This document shows positions 12,641-25,200 of a DNA stretch of 64,000 nt, in pieces. Both the position numbers and the translations under genes were made by a program. Numbering within the stretch: position 1 is the first letter of the stretch; each line of letters begins with the position of its first letter. The notes under the pieces were generated by a model. It did not search any database, was not told the origin of the DNA, and saw only the letters and a list, made by a program, of their open reading frames with translations. Source of the stretch: Hofstenia miamia (lineage: Eukaryota > Xenacoelomorpha > Acoela); the NCBI GenBank assembly GCA_004352715.1, contig SCFE01000100.1:1478475-1542474 (forward strand), written 5' to 3'.

Positions 12641-12800
12641 TTTTCGTAAGACTCAGTTGTATAGGTTTTTATGTTTGAATAAATGGTACCTAGCAAATCT
12701 AACCACCTTACAAAAATAACCACAATTCACTACAATGTCTGAGATAACCTAATCCGGACTCAGACTTGCAATTTAGCAATTTACTAATATTACAATTCAA

Positions 12801-13800
12801 NNNNNNNNNNNNNNNNNNNNNNNNNNNNNNNNNNNNNNNNNNNNNNNNNNNNNNNNNNNNNNNNNNNNNNNNNNNNNNNNNNNNNNNNNNNNNNNNNNNN
12901 NNNNNNNNNNNNNNNNNNNNNNNNNNNNNNNNNNNNNNNNNNNNNNNNNNNNNNNNNNNNNNNNNNNNNNNNNNNNNNNNNNNNNNNNNNNNNNNNNNNN
13001 NNNNNNNNNNNNNNNNNNNNNNNNNNNNNNNNNNNNNNNNNNNNNNNNNNNNNNNNNNNNNNNNNNNNNNNNNNNNNNNNNNNNNNNNNNNNNNNNNNNN
13101 NNNNNNNNNNNNNNNNNNNNNNNNNNNNNNNNNNNNNNNNNNNNNNNNNNNNNNNNNNNNNNNNNNNNNNNNNNNNNNNNNNNNNNNNNNNNNNNNNNNN
13201 NNNNNNNNNNNNNNNNNNNNNNNNNNNNNNNNNNNNNNNNNNNNNNNNNNNNNNNNNNNNNNNNNNNNNNNNNNNNNNNNNNNNNNNNNNNNNNNNNNNN
13301 NNNNNNNNNNNNNNNNNNNNNNNNNNNNNNNNNNNNNNNNNNNNNNNNNNNNNNNNNNNNNNNNNNNNNNNNNNNNNNNNNNNNNNNNNNNNNNNNNNNN
13401 NNNNNNNNNNNNNNNNNNNNNNNNNNNNNNNNNNNNNNNNNNNNNNNNNNNNNNNNNNNNNNNNNNNNNNNNNNNNNNNNNNNNNNNNNNNNNNNNNNNN
13501 NNNNNNNNNNNNNNNNNNNNNNNNNNNNNNNNNNNNNNNNNNNNNNNNNNNNNNNNNNNNNNNNNNNNNNNNNNNNNNNNNNNNNNNNNNNNNNNNNNNN
13601 NNNNNNNNNNNNNNNNNNNNNNNNNNNNNNNNNNNNNNNNNNNNNNNNNNNNNNNNNNNNNNNNNNNNNNNNNNNNNNNNNNNNNNNNNNNNNNNNNNNN
13701 NNNNNNNNNNNNNNNNNNNNNNNNNNNNNNNNNNNNNNNNNNNNNNNNNNNNNNNNNNNNNNNNNNNNNNNNNNNNNNNNNNNNNNNNNNNNNNNNNNNN
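12801..13800. other. Assembly gap of default size
   Basis: Exactly 1000 N bases, so its length is probably a placeholder and not an estimate. Confidence 0.95.
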
Positions 13801-14037
13801 GATATGCATTAGCTACATAATATTGATATATTTTATATTGCACAATAGCTAGCCATGAAAATTTTTTAATTAAGCGCAGCAAATTATTATGGAAACCTAG
13901 ATTTGCACTACAATTACACTGCTTGCATATATATGCAGAATTTTTGCATCTAATTATCACTTACATTCCATTGCCTATCATATCACAGAAATTTACAGTA
14001 CAAATATATACATTTTATAAACATCTTTTACTACAAA

Positions 14038-14966
14038 ATGGGCAAACAAGCAGATCTTACTGATTTGGAAATCAATCTTGTAAATGGACTACTGAAAGCT
14101 GGAAACAATTCCATGAAGGAAATTTCAAAAATATCTGGCTTTAGTCGCAGCAGTGTTTCAAATATTAAATTTCGAAATGAACACAATAATAAAGCAGCCG
14201 CACAATTGAAACAAGAAGCAAAGTGAAATGGCATTAATGTTTCAACAAGCACAATTGAAAGAATTCTAAAGAAAATGGGTTGTGCCTTCGATCAGACCAC
14301 GTAAAGTTCCAAAATTGACCAAGAAGATGATGAAGAAGAGACTAGATTTTGCAAGAGCACATTCTGATTGGACTATTAATGATTAGCGTCAGGTTTCCTT
14401 CAGTGATGAGAGCACTTTTGAGTGCAAAATGGCATCAAAAAGACGAGTATGGCATTCAGCTGGTCAAACATTGCCACTTCATCAAAAGGTGAAGCACCCC
14501 ATAAAGGTTATGGTCTGGAGTGTGATTAAGTTTAATGGCGCCGGACGACTACATATATGTGATGGAATGTTGAACTCTATCAAGTACATAGACATTCTAA
14601 AAAACAAGCTTCTACCACAGCTCCATGACTGGTATGACTCTTTGGATAACTGCATATTCATGCAAGATGGGGCACCATGCCACACAGCGAAAGTGGTTAC
14701 TAAATTTTTGAGATCAGAAGGAATTTCTCTTCTTTCGTGGCCTGGTAACTCACCTGAACTCAACCCCTTTGAGAACATATTTGGGCATCTTAAATGAAAA
14801 AATGTCAGGAAAAACTATTACTAATAAAAAAAACTTAATTGAAGTACTAATTAATGAATGGTTTCAAAATGAAAAGATGCAAAAATTTGTAAAAAATGCA
14901 ATTGACAGCATGCCTCAACGAATTGAAGCTGTGATCAAAGCAAAAGGTGGTCACACCAAATATTAA
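14038..14966 (+). pseudogene. Tc1-like DD34E transposase, frameshifted
   Basis: Pieces in three frames give a Tc1-family transposase in order. At 14038-14226 a helix-turn-helix DNA-binding region begins MGKQADLTDLEINLVNGLL and includes ISGFSRSSVSNIK. After stops, FSDEST near 14400 holds the first catalytic Asp. The 14429-14797 frame carries MQDGAPCHT with the second Asp and WPGNSPELNPFEN with the catalytic Glu; exactly 34 residues separate them. 14769-14966 is the C-terminus, ending KAKGGHTKY. All three catalytic residues are therefore present, but at least two frameshifts and several stops make it inactive. A terminal-repeat candidate lies downstream near 15095-15120 (reverse complement CCTGGTCAAATTATTATAGA); a weak partner, CAAATTATTATGGAAACC, lies near 13880. 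Confidence 0.85.
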
Positions 14967-15753
14967 AGGCAGCCTAAACATGGACTAAATTTTTAATTTT
15001 TAATTATTTGTGTATACTTTGAATGTGTTATTAAATGTGCTTGTTTTGATTAATTATTGTGGAAATAATAAAGATTATACACAAAATGTTTATAGTGTCT
15101 ATAATAATTTGACCAGGACATGTTTAAGTACTCACATATAAATTTTCTCCATTAGCATTTGCATAACAAAATACCAATTGAAATCANCTCCATGACTGGT
15201 ATGACTCTTTGGATAACTGCATATTCATGCAAGATGGGGCACCATGCCACACAGCGAACGTGGTTACTAAATTTTTGAGATCAGAAGGAATTTCTCTTCT
15301 TTCGTGGCCTGGTAACTCACCTGAACTCAACCCCTTTGAGAACATATTTGGGCATCTTAATTGAAAAAATGTCAGGAAAAACTATTACTAATAAAAAAAA
15401 CTTAATTGAAGTACTAATTAATGAATGGTTTCAAAATGAAAAGATGCAAAAATTTGTAAAAAATGCAATTGACAGCATGCCTCAACGAATTGAAGCTGTG
15501 ATCAAAGCAAAAGGTGGTCACACCAAATATTAAAGGCAGCCTAAACATGGACTAAATTTTTAATTTTTAATTATTTGTGTATACTTTGAATGTGTTATTA
15601 AATGTGCTTGTTTTGATTAATTATTGTGGAAATAATAAAGATTATACACAAAATGTTTATAGTGTCTATAATAATTTGACCAGGACATGTTTAAGTACTC
15701 ACATATAAATTTTCTCCATTAGCATTTGCATAACAAAATACCAATTGAAATCA
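14621..15753. repeat. 566-bp near-identical direct duplication around a single N
   Basis: 14621-15186 and 15188-15753 match almost base for base, covering the transposase catalytic end, its C-terminus and the 3' flank. They are separated only by one N at 15187. Visible differences are single substitutions, such as GCGAAAG versus GCGAACG and CTTAAATG versus CTTAATTG. The second transposase C-terminal frame (15336-15533) belongs to this copy and is not an independent gene. This is best read as two contig ends, possibly two alleles, that overlap but were not merged. Confidence 0.85.
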
Positions 15754-15857
15754 ATAAAACTAATAGCAGTTTTGATTAAAAATTGAAATTAATGCTATAT
15801 TTGCATAAAACAATATAGTATATGTCTAATAATGATTGCATAACTGGTGTCCATAAT

Positions 15858-16857
15858 NNNNNNNNNNNNNNNNNNNNNNNNNNNNNNNNNNNNNNNNNNN
15901 NNNNNNNNNNNNNNNNNNNNNNNNNNNNNNNNNNNNNNNNNNNNNNNNNNNNNNNNNNNNNNNNNNNNNNNNNNNNNNNNNNNNNNNNNNNNNNNNNNNN
16001 NNNNNNNNNNNNNNNNNNNNNNNNNNNNNNNNNNNNNNNNNNNNNNNNNNNNNNNNNNNNNNNNNNNNNNNNNNNNNNNNNNNNNNNNNNNNNNNNNNNN
16101 NNNNNNNNNNNNNNNNNNNNNNNNNNNNNNNNNNNNNNNNNNNNNNNNNNNNNNNNNNNNNNNNNNNNNNNNNNNNNNNNNNNNNNNNNNNNNNNNNNNN
16201 NNNNNNNNNNNNNNNNNNNNNNNNNNNNNNNNNNNNNNNNNNNNNNNNNNNNNNNNNNNNNNNNNNNNNNNNNNNNNNNNNNNNNNNNNNNNNNNNNNNN
16301 NNNNNNNNNNNNNNNNNNNNNNNNNNNNNNNNNNNNNNNNNNNNNNNNNNNNNNNNNNNNNNNNNNNNNNNNNNNNNNNNNNNNNNNNNNNNNNNNNNNN
16401 NNNNNNNNNNNNNNNNNNNNNNNNNNNNNNNNNNNNNNNNNNNNNNNNNNNNNNNNNNNNNNNNNNNNNNNNNNNNNNNNNNNNNNNNNNNNNNNNNNNN
16501 NNNNNNNNNNNNNNNNNNNNNNNNNNNNNNNNNNNNNNNNNNNNNNNNNNNNNNNNNNNNNNNNNNNNNNNNNNNNNNNNNNNNNNNNNNNNNNNNNNNN
16601 NNNNNNNNNNNNNNNNNNNNNNNNNNNNNNNNNNNNNNNNNNNNNNNNNNNNNNNNNNNNNNNNNNNNNNNNNNNNNNNNNNNNNNNNNNNNNNNNNNNN
16701 NNNNNNNNNNNNNNNNNNNNNNNNNNNNNNNNNNNNNNNNNNNNNNNNNNNNNNNNNNNNNNNNNNNNNNNNNNNNNNNNNNNNNNNNNNNNNNNNNNNN
16801 NNNNNNNNNNNNNNNNNNNNNNNNNNNNNNNNNNNNNNNNNNNNNNNNNNNNNNNNN
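15858..16857. other. Assembly gap of default size
   Basis: Exactly 1000 N bases. The minus-strand gag relic runs into it, so the rest of that element may lie here. Confidence 0.95.
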
Positions 16858-17742
16858 ATTCGCCCAGTCCAATGGCTTCTCTTTCCTGATTGGATCATTT
16901 GTTTTGTCGACTGTCATTCTTTCAATTAGCTCTGTTAACTTTAGCAACTGCGTTTCGATTCTTTCAAAGTGCATTGAATTTCCCTCGGCTGTTAGAATGT
17001 GATGTACCTTACTTGACTTTTGGATTCTTCCTTCAATATTTAAGGCGCTCTCCGCACTTATAGCGATCACAAGAGCTTCTTCCAGACTTCTGGAATTTGC
17101 AGTTCTAACTTGAAAGCGGATTTCTGGATGTTGGATTCTCTCTATAAACGCGGTTTTAGCCAAATTTGTGGACACGATTTCAACGGGCACCTCTGGATAG
17201 GCTTTCACCGTCAATCGAAAAATTTCTTTTGAATATTCTAGCAGACTCTCCTTGTCTAGTTGCCGTCTTGCTCGAAGAATNACTTGAAAACGAATTTCTG
17301 GATGTTGGATTCCCTCTATAAACGCGGTTTTAGCCAAATTTGTGGACACGATTTCAATGGGCACCACTGGATAAGCTTTCACCGTCAATCGAAAAATTTC
17401 TTTTGAATATTCCAGCAGACTCTCTTTGTCCAGTTGCCGTCTTGCTCAAAGAATAGTTTTGCTCGTGATCTGGGAATTTGTTACAAATTTCTTAGATAAT
17501 ATGTCAGTTAAATTTTCAAACTCAGCATCCATAGTAACCTGGCGAACATTCCCTGGCAATGCTGAGTAAATGGTTTTCACGTATCCACGGAGAGATAATG
17601 CGAGATATCCAGTTTTGATTTCTGGATCTGCCCATTGATTAATCTGGCATAAGATGTTAAAAGATTCTAGCCATTCACTGAAGCTTTCATTCTCCGCGAA
17701 GAAGAACTTTTCCGGTGGCATTAACAACCTTTGAGCCATCAC
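16858..17742 (-). pseudogene. Retrotransposon gag relic (gypsy-like)
   Basis: On the minus strand a gag-like protein starts with MMAQRLLMPPEKFFF at 17742 and runs through FSEWLESFNILCQINQW, as in the capsid-type gag domain of LTR retrotransposons. A second conserved block includes SLLEYSKEIFRLTVKAYPEV. A TGA near 17456 interrupts the frame where the neighbouring duplicate has CGA. A single N at 17281 and a 173-bp duplication then repeat the block from ARRQLDKES to HPEIRFQ. The frame continues to about 16858 and enters a gap. The nucleocapsid and pol parts are not visible. It is not expected to be functional as assembled. Confidence 0.7.
17108..17454. repeat. 173-bp direct duplication around a single N
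   Basis: 17108-17280 and 17282-17454 are near-identical, with only the N at 17281 between them, inside the gag relic. The copies differ by a few substitutions, one of which turns CGA into TGA. The same signature at 15187 and 29375 points to unmerged contig overlap. Confidence 0.85.
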
Positions 17743-17942
17743 TAACTGAAATCCTAAAAAGTAAGATGTAAGCTTCTTAATCTTTACTTAAGTCAACTAA
17801 TTCTAGTTATCACAATGTAATTTTTAGTCAGCTTATTATACTCTAGCTTGTATACTATTTATTTAACCAGTATACAATTCTATTTTCCACAATTACTTAC
17901 TTTAACCAGTTAAGAATTTTTCCTTAACTTAAATTTTCGTTA

Positions 17943-18340
17943 NNNNNNNNNNNNNNNNNNNNNNNNNNNNNNNNNNNNNNNNNNNNNNNNNNNNNNNNNN
18001 NNNNNNNNNNNNNNNNNNNNNNNNNNNNNNNNNNNNNNNNNNNNNNNNNNNNNNNNNNNNNNNNNNNNNNNNNNNNNNNNNNNNNNNNNNNNNNNNNNNN
18101 NNNNNNNNNNNNNNNNNNNNNNNNNNNNNNNNNNNNNNNNNNNNNNNNNNNNNNNNNNNNNNNNNNNNNNNNNNNNNNNNNNNNNNNNNNNNNNNNNNNN
18201 NNNNNNNNNNNNNNNNNNNNNNNNNNNNNNNNNNNNNNNNNNNNNNNNNNNNNNNNNNNNNNNNNNNNNNNNNNNNNNNNNNNNNNNNNNNNNNNNNNNN
18301 NNNNNNNNNNNNNNNNNNNNNNNNNNNNNNNNNNNNNNNN
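17943..18340. other. Assembly gap
   Basis: 398 N bases, followed directly by a run of seven or more G. Confidence 0.95.
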
Positions 18341-18734
18341 GGGGGGGTTGTCTCTTTATGTGGATTTCCATGGACTTTTATAAGAAGTCTGACGTCACTC
18401 GGTTCTTACTGGATCACATTTAATGTTTCTAAAAATAAGCTACCCTTTCCAAATTTTCCCTTAAATGTCACAACCGTTAAATCCATTAATTCGGAGTAGA
18501 TGTTCTTAAGCGATCCTCTTTGATTCTTTGTTCTAACTTTGTTCTAGCTCGTTAATGTATCTCTCTTTCACAAGCGCCACTCAATTACAGGTGCTTGAGC
18601 GAGCAATTTCAACCATAGCTTTTTAACCGGCAAAACTTCAGAGAGAATTAGTAATTTTCCCATTTTACTTTTCAGCAAAATTAATTCTTAGATTTAACAT
18701 TTACAAAAAAAAACGAATTTAAAATCACAGTTTG
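18341..18734. other. No gene seen
   Basis: Mixed-composition sequence between a gap and a gypsy pol relic. It could include the 5' part of that element, but no gag or nucleocapsid motif was recognised. Confidence 0.4.
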
Positions 18735-20410
18735 GTAAAATTCGATTTTATCACATTTATAATATCTTCCATCAATGTGACTCCTATACTTGGATTAAAA
18801 ACTAGTCTTGAGAATGATATATTAAAGGTTAACTTCTGCAAAAGCTCATTAGTTCATAGCATTACCTATAATGCAGACTCTAAAAATTTACGGGTTCGGT
18901 CCGGACGGATGTAAAGACAAACAGCACGGAATTTCCATCCGGACCATTTAAGCATTTTAAAGACGTTTTTAAGGGATTTGGTAAATCTTATAATAAATAC
19001 AACATACGAATCAAACCAGATGCTATACCAATAATACATGCTCCACGCAAAGTCCATTGATGCCATTGAAAAAACTGAAACTTAAGGTGGGTTTACAGCT
19101 CATCAATGAATTATAATACCTCTAAATTGAGAAGAATGCATTGTTGTTGATACGCTGTTTACAGCGTCTCAATTGAAATTGTTTATCACACTTTTATTTG
19201 TTATTGATACAGCGTTTACAGCTGACTAATCCCAATTGAATCTTATAATTCAAAACATTTGGGATTAGAGATATCCCACAGAAACGTTTTTTCTTTAACT
19301 TTTTCAAGCAATTGGGTCATGATTCTTTCCTGTTGCATGCCTAGTTTCGAATGAATATAATTGATTCAATGTTTACACTAGCGTAATGACTAATTATGAA
19401 AGGAATGAAAGACGAAATATCAAAAGTGGTTTGATCACGTCATTCATCTCAATTGTGGAAATATGATCGTCTTTCAAGTGTTTACAGCAGTATTAGCGCA
19501 ATTGATAAGCTCGATTACGCATTCTTTTGATTTCATTAGTTTTATTAATTGATCGTCTTTCACAGCTGTTTACAGCTGAATTTGTACTAATTGGGCACTC
19601 AATTGGGAAAGATTATATTTCATTGATAAGCTGTAAACACACCTTTAAGCTTGTCATGGCAGATATTATTACGCCGGTTAATGAGTGTGCAGAATGGGTT
19701 AATAGCTTGGTAATCGCTGAAAAGAAAAATGGAGACATTCGCACATTCGCTTAACTATGGATGCAAAACAGCTAAACTGTCATTCGAGAGTCACATTATC
19801 CTTCATGTCAATCGTGACTACGTTCATTATTCAATGGGGGAAACCACATTTACAGTAATTCAGTAATTGATTTGTCAAACGCGTTCTGGCATATAGAGCT
19901 AACGGAAAAGTATGTACTTTCAACACTTCATTCGGGAGCTACCAGTGTAAATGTCTGACAAATACATTATGTTCTGCATCGGATAAATATCGGCAGATGG
20001 TAAATAATGTTTTTGAAAACATCTCAGACGTTATGGTGATTCACAACAACATTTGCATCGCAACTAATGCAAAGCCTAGTCATGACGACATAGTTCAGAA
20101 GGTTCTAGAGAAAGCACGACAATACAACATTAACTTTAACAAACACAAAATACAATACAAAAAAAGATCATTTCAATATATGGGATTTATCGTAAAGAAA
20201 AAATGGCTTTCATCCGGATGCTGCAAAAACATTAGCAATCAATCATTACCCAGAGCCAAAAGACAAAAAGGAATTACAAAGTTTCCTGGGATGGCGAATT
20301 TCTTGAGCGGTTTTTGCAAGATTTAGAGAAAGTCCGCAAATATGGATGGAAACTACCATATATCAGCACGTTGTGGAAAAACAGACTCAAACAATTGAAA
20401 TATATGAAAT
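18735..20410 (+). pseudogene. Ty3/gypsy pol relic split by a MITE
   Basis: The plus strand holds a protease C-terminal segment (TPILGLKTSLENDIL, about 18780-18830). The start of the reverse transcriptase follows at about 18945-19081. After a 560-bp insertion it resumes with ADIITPVNECAEWVNSLVIA and a K-K-N-G-D motif at about 19655-19750. Further broken reverse transcriptase pieces run to 20410, including DVMVIHNNICIATNAK (the fingers/palm region, with the Y-x-D-D-type site replaced by H-N-N) and QYMGFIV. Several stops and frameshifts lie outside the insertion. The element was thus an old copy that also served as a target for the MITE at 19085-19644. Confidence 0.8.
19085..19644. mobile_element. 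PIF/Harbinger-like MITE, 560 bp, TTA target duplication
   Basis: The ends are inverted repeats of about 33 bp with three mismatches; both begin AGGTG, then a variable base, then GTTTACAGCT. They are flanked on both sides by TTA (19082-19084 and 19645-19647), a 3-bp target duplication typical of PIF/Harbinger elements. No transposase frame is present, so the element is non-autonomous. Inside it the string GTTTACA recurs at 19091, 19157, 19214, 19371, 19480 and 19568, and inverted at 19632, interleaved with many CAATTG sites. The insertion point lies within a gypsy reverse transcriptase reading frame, and the flanking halves are in the same frame once one TTA copy is discounted. Confidence 0.85.
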
Positions 20411-22260
20411 ATGAATATATTTCAACTTTTGATTAACTTGGGTAATACCAATAAAATTATGTCGTACAAACAATAATGCTGTATAATAACAACTTAAAAA
20501 CTACCAAAAATGTTAATAAAGTTTTTTTATATTTTATCAACTTCCATATAACGAAGCAGTGCTGTCAAACTGCTTTTTTTCTTTGCCCTGATATTCTGTT
20601 TCTCCTGTTAATTCTTGAACTATTTCTTTGTCATATATGGCTCTCCAAAAACTTATTATGAGACCTCACTTAAGACTAAAAATGTGCATTTGAACAGTTA
20701 TCATGGTTTATCCGATATGGTGATGTTTCCATCTATGATTGGGTCATAGTTTACTGCGGAATTTTTTTACAAATGCACGCATCACATTGATATCATCTTG
20801 TAAACACCTAAATATAAATATACTTCGGAGTACATTATTACTTGACTTATTTAAGCTTTGTTAAAAAGGTGTCCATTTTTAAGGTTTCTTTCTAAATGCC
20901 CTTATATACAGAAGTAAATATTTTGCATACATAGTATTGTTGTGAACTAAAATGGATAATTCATCGAAGAGAAAGTTTTGTATAATATATGTCCTACATT
21001 ATAGTTACGAAAACTCGCACACGGTACCGGTATATAGTATATAATACCAATTGATATAATACTACTTGAAAATTATTGGTAAACGAAGCACCAAGAACAG
21101 ATGGAATGTTATATTCTTTCTTTGTATTAATGATATGAAGTGAAAAACCGGCCAAAACATGATTGATCAATTGAGAAAATCAAATTTTGTATATTTAATG
21201 GAATTTGTTGTTTTTTAAAATTACTGTTATCTTGTCATTTTTCAATATTTTAGCTCAGCTTTTAAAATATATGCAACGTAATGACATTAATATTAGAATT
21301 TTAGCACAAGACTTAGGAACGTCTTACTGTAATACATGTATATATTAAGAGCATAATATTATGCTATACATTAACTGAGTCTACGGCTATGCATGAAAGC
21401 CTGTAGATACCAACTGTTTATAGAGAAATTATCAGATTAGAGTAAGCTACGATCAATCTGGAAGACGTAAAGTAATTTCCCAATGAACAAAGTCAATTCG
21501 AATATTGACTGTATATTGAACACAAAAATAGTAAGCAATGCAATTATGTTGAAATAGCGTTTTTTTGATATTCACAAGTTAAACCTATCTTAGTATATGA
21601 CAACACACTACTAGACATATGTTTCCATAGTCAAAGACATGTACAATGAAGTGAATAGCTGACACCAGGTAAATCAGGATTACTTTGGAAAAAGGTGATT
21701 TCCTTTTATTTAAATTTTATGCAAACAAGAATTCAGAAAATTATATTTGAACTATTTTACAGTTGATTTTATTGTAAACATCAGGTTTTGACTACCTTAG
21801 GCCCTTCACGTTAACATTGACAAAAATGTTTTCCTTCTTGCCAAAATGTGTATAATTAATATAGGGAGCTGAATGTTCTGATGCTGGTGAAGATAATAAT
21901 GTTGTGCTAGGTAAGATCATTATGTCAAATGCTGATAACATTGCTTCCTGAAAGTACTCGGCTTATGTAAGAACTTAGGAAAAAAGAGTTCCCTTCTGAG
22001 CTTTGAAAATCATTCATGCCTTATCAATCTAATTGAAGAATCATCTACTATTGTTTAGGTTATGATAGAGAATCGCATCAATTAGAAGTAAAACAATTTC
22101 TTTCACATTCGATTAGATGTATAAAATCGTTATGCAATTTCTATTCTAATTTTTGAATCGATTTTATTTATTAGTTTTTGCTATGTTATGATAATAATAA
22201 TAATTCTTTTATGTTTTTTTTAAACAAATTAAAATAAGTAGTTCTCCATGAATCAAAATA
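20411..22260. other. No gene seen
   Basis: AT-rich sequence between two gypsy relics. I looked here for a 5' LTR matching the candidate 3' LTR at 26153 (beginning TGTAACATG) and did not find one. Confidence 0.5.
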
Positions 22261-25200
22261 TTGCAATGTATGACAACATTCATGTTTGAATCCATAAAAC
22301 CAAAATATCTAGATCGTGACAGTACAAGTGTATGGCCTCGATTTGAGAAGGAATTTAGTTTATTCTTAGATGCTAATAGATTGAAACAATCTAAAGTCTC
22401 GGATCGTGTACTTGTTGGTATTCTTCCTAGAACCGTTGGAGATCAAGCAATCCAGGTTTTCAATAACCTTTCATGGTCTACAGGTAAATCTACAGATTGT
22501 TATGCTGACATTATATCAAAGTTCAGAGCATTCTGCAAACATCCGGTAAATGAAACATTTGAGCGCTAAAGTTCTTCTCTGCTGCTAAAAGTAAACAGCA
22601 TCCTTCATTTTACAACTTTAGCAAAAAATTGCAATTTTGGCAATTGTGCAACAGCCTCATTCGTGACAAGATCATTTTAACTATAACAAATCGCAGACTC
22701 AAAGAAGGGTTACAACGAGAAAAAAATTGGACTTGGAAAGAACTATAGTGAGATTATTTGTTTAGCAGAAGACACAACAGAACAATTGAAAGCTCTTAAG
22801 CAAAGTAATGAAGATGATGAGGAATTAATTGATCTGACTCCAGTTTCATAGAATATTGCAGCTGTAAAATCAAGGCAAAAGAATGTCAATGAGGCAATGA
22901 AATTAGTAACTCCAGACAATGTGGACGCAACCATCCTGTTAGAAGATGCCCAACTTTTCGCAAATCAATTTGCAGTAAAATGCTGTACCCACCTTCAAAA
23001 CCAAAGAAAACTACGAGTTCAGCAATTAGAGAAACAAAGATTATGAGTCGACCTATACAATGAAAGTGACTATGAAAGCAATGCCTTAACAAAATATATT
23101 CTTAGATAACAAGCAAATTATCACACCCAAGTCAGTCTATACCTATGTGCTTATAAATAATAGGCCTATTAGGCCAATTAATTTAAAAGTAGATTCTGGC
23201 GTTCAGTGTAATTATTGCCAATGAAAACCCTCAGAAGTCATAAACTCGATGAAATTTACAAATTAATGAGTACTAATTCATTACAAAAAGGATATTGTGG
23301 GCATGATATACTAGTAATTGGTTCAATTAAGTTGACAATTATAGTTTGAAAAAGAAATAAAGAGATAATTACAAAATGTACCATCACGGCAAAAGATGCT
23401 GATCCTATTCTGGGCCTGCAGTCATCCATGAAAGCCGGATAACTTAAAGTAGATTTCAAAAACAATGCCTCTAACATGATCCATTCTATAAATAAAAGCA
23501 AGGGAAAGGATTTTCAGAAGAGGTCCAGGAGATTCTAACCACAAACTAAAAGTTTTCTGGATTTGTTCAATGGAATTTAATTAATATATTAATGTTTTTG
23601 TAGGTTTATGTAAATAAAAAAACTTGACAATATAGAGCCTAAGGTAAGCGCAAGACCTGCTATTCATGCTAGACAAAATATTCGCCTCACTGTGCTACTG
23701 CAACTAAAGGATAAATTTGATGGGTTAGAACAACTAAATGTCGTCTATACTGTAAATACAACCATAAATTGGATTAGTTCACTTGTGTTTGGAGAAAAGA
23801 ATAACAAAGAATTTCCATTGAGTCTTGATGCCAAGGAATTAAATTTTATTCAACGTGAGTAACACTATCCACCAAGCGTTCTACAGTTACGTCAATTTTT
23901 CAATAATAAAGTAAGATTCACAATAAAGGAAATTGTTTCTGGCATTGTAAACTAACGCCACAATCATCGTACTTGTGTACGTTTAATGCGCCATTTGGAA
24001 AATACAAAAAGAACCGTTTACCGAATGGATCTTATCGAGACCAAATAATGGTAGATGAAGTGTTTCGTAATGATTAACGATGATATCTGCATTGCGACAC
24101 CTAAAGAAATTGATCATGCTTTTTGTTTAGAGGAAAATTTTGTACACAGCAATTCTGAACAATATATAATTTAATCTCGAAAAACTGCAGTATGATTTAA
24201 ATTCAGTAAATTATGTGGGCTTCATAATTGACAGAAATGGTTTTAGGACAGATCCGGAAAGAATTCGAGCTCTACAGTAGCTAGAAAGCCAATGACAAAA
24301 AGGGTATACGGAGGATTTTAGGAATGATAAATTTTTGACACCATTCATTCCTAATCTCTCCCAAGTAAATGCTCCGTTAAGAGAATTAGTGCATGAAAAT
24401 GTGGACTTCATATGGAAAGAAAAACAAAAAAATGAGATAGTTACCATCTTGTCTTTAGCACCTATTGAAGCATATATTATTGAAAAACCAATCTCATCAA
24501 GTTGACGCATCAAAAATGGAATGGGTGCTTATCTGATGCAAAATAAGCATGTTTGTGGCTATGCTGCGAAATCATTATCAAAGGGAGAGAGGAAATTTAG
24601 CCAAATCGAAAACTAACTTCTTGCAATTGCTTATGGTTGCAAGAAGTTTCACCAATGCATATATGGATTGCCAATTACAGTGTAATCAGACCATAAACCG
24701 CTAGAATCACTACAACGCAAGAACATCAATGATACTCCACCAATATTTCAGAAACTTCTTACAGCATTGCAGACTTATGAGGAATTACCAGGCAATCAAA
24801 TGTTTTTTGCTGATACGCTGTCACGACTGGTATCAGAAACAAACAATGAAGAAACTGAAGAAATAGATTTTAAAGTACATACAGTTAATTTTCAGTCATT
24901 TGCAGGGTATAACATTTCTCAATTACGTAGTGCCACTGCAAAAGATAAAACTCTTCAATATGGCAAAGTTTATTCTAAGAGGTTGGTCTGAACACAAAGA
25001 GTGGTACCAGAACAAATAAAAACATATTGGAAATTAAGAAATGAATTGCAATATTCAGAAGGAATAATCTGCAAACAAAACCGAACTATTATACTCATAA
25101 ACCTAAGAGCATACATGTTGTGCCTATTACACATTCATCACTGTGGTATAGAAAAAACCAAGTCACCTGCTTATTTACAAAATGTAAACAAAGACTTCGA

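Noticed and set aside
15336-15533. Second Tc1 transposase C-terminal gene
   Set aside because: It is the duplicate copy created at the single-N junction 15187, not an independent gene.
19527-19754. 75-residue frame across the MITE right end
   Set aside because: It is a chance fusion of MITE sequence with the gypsy reverse transcriptase; the second half is explained by the latter.
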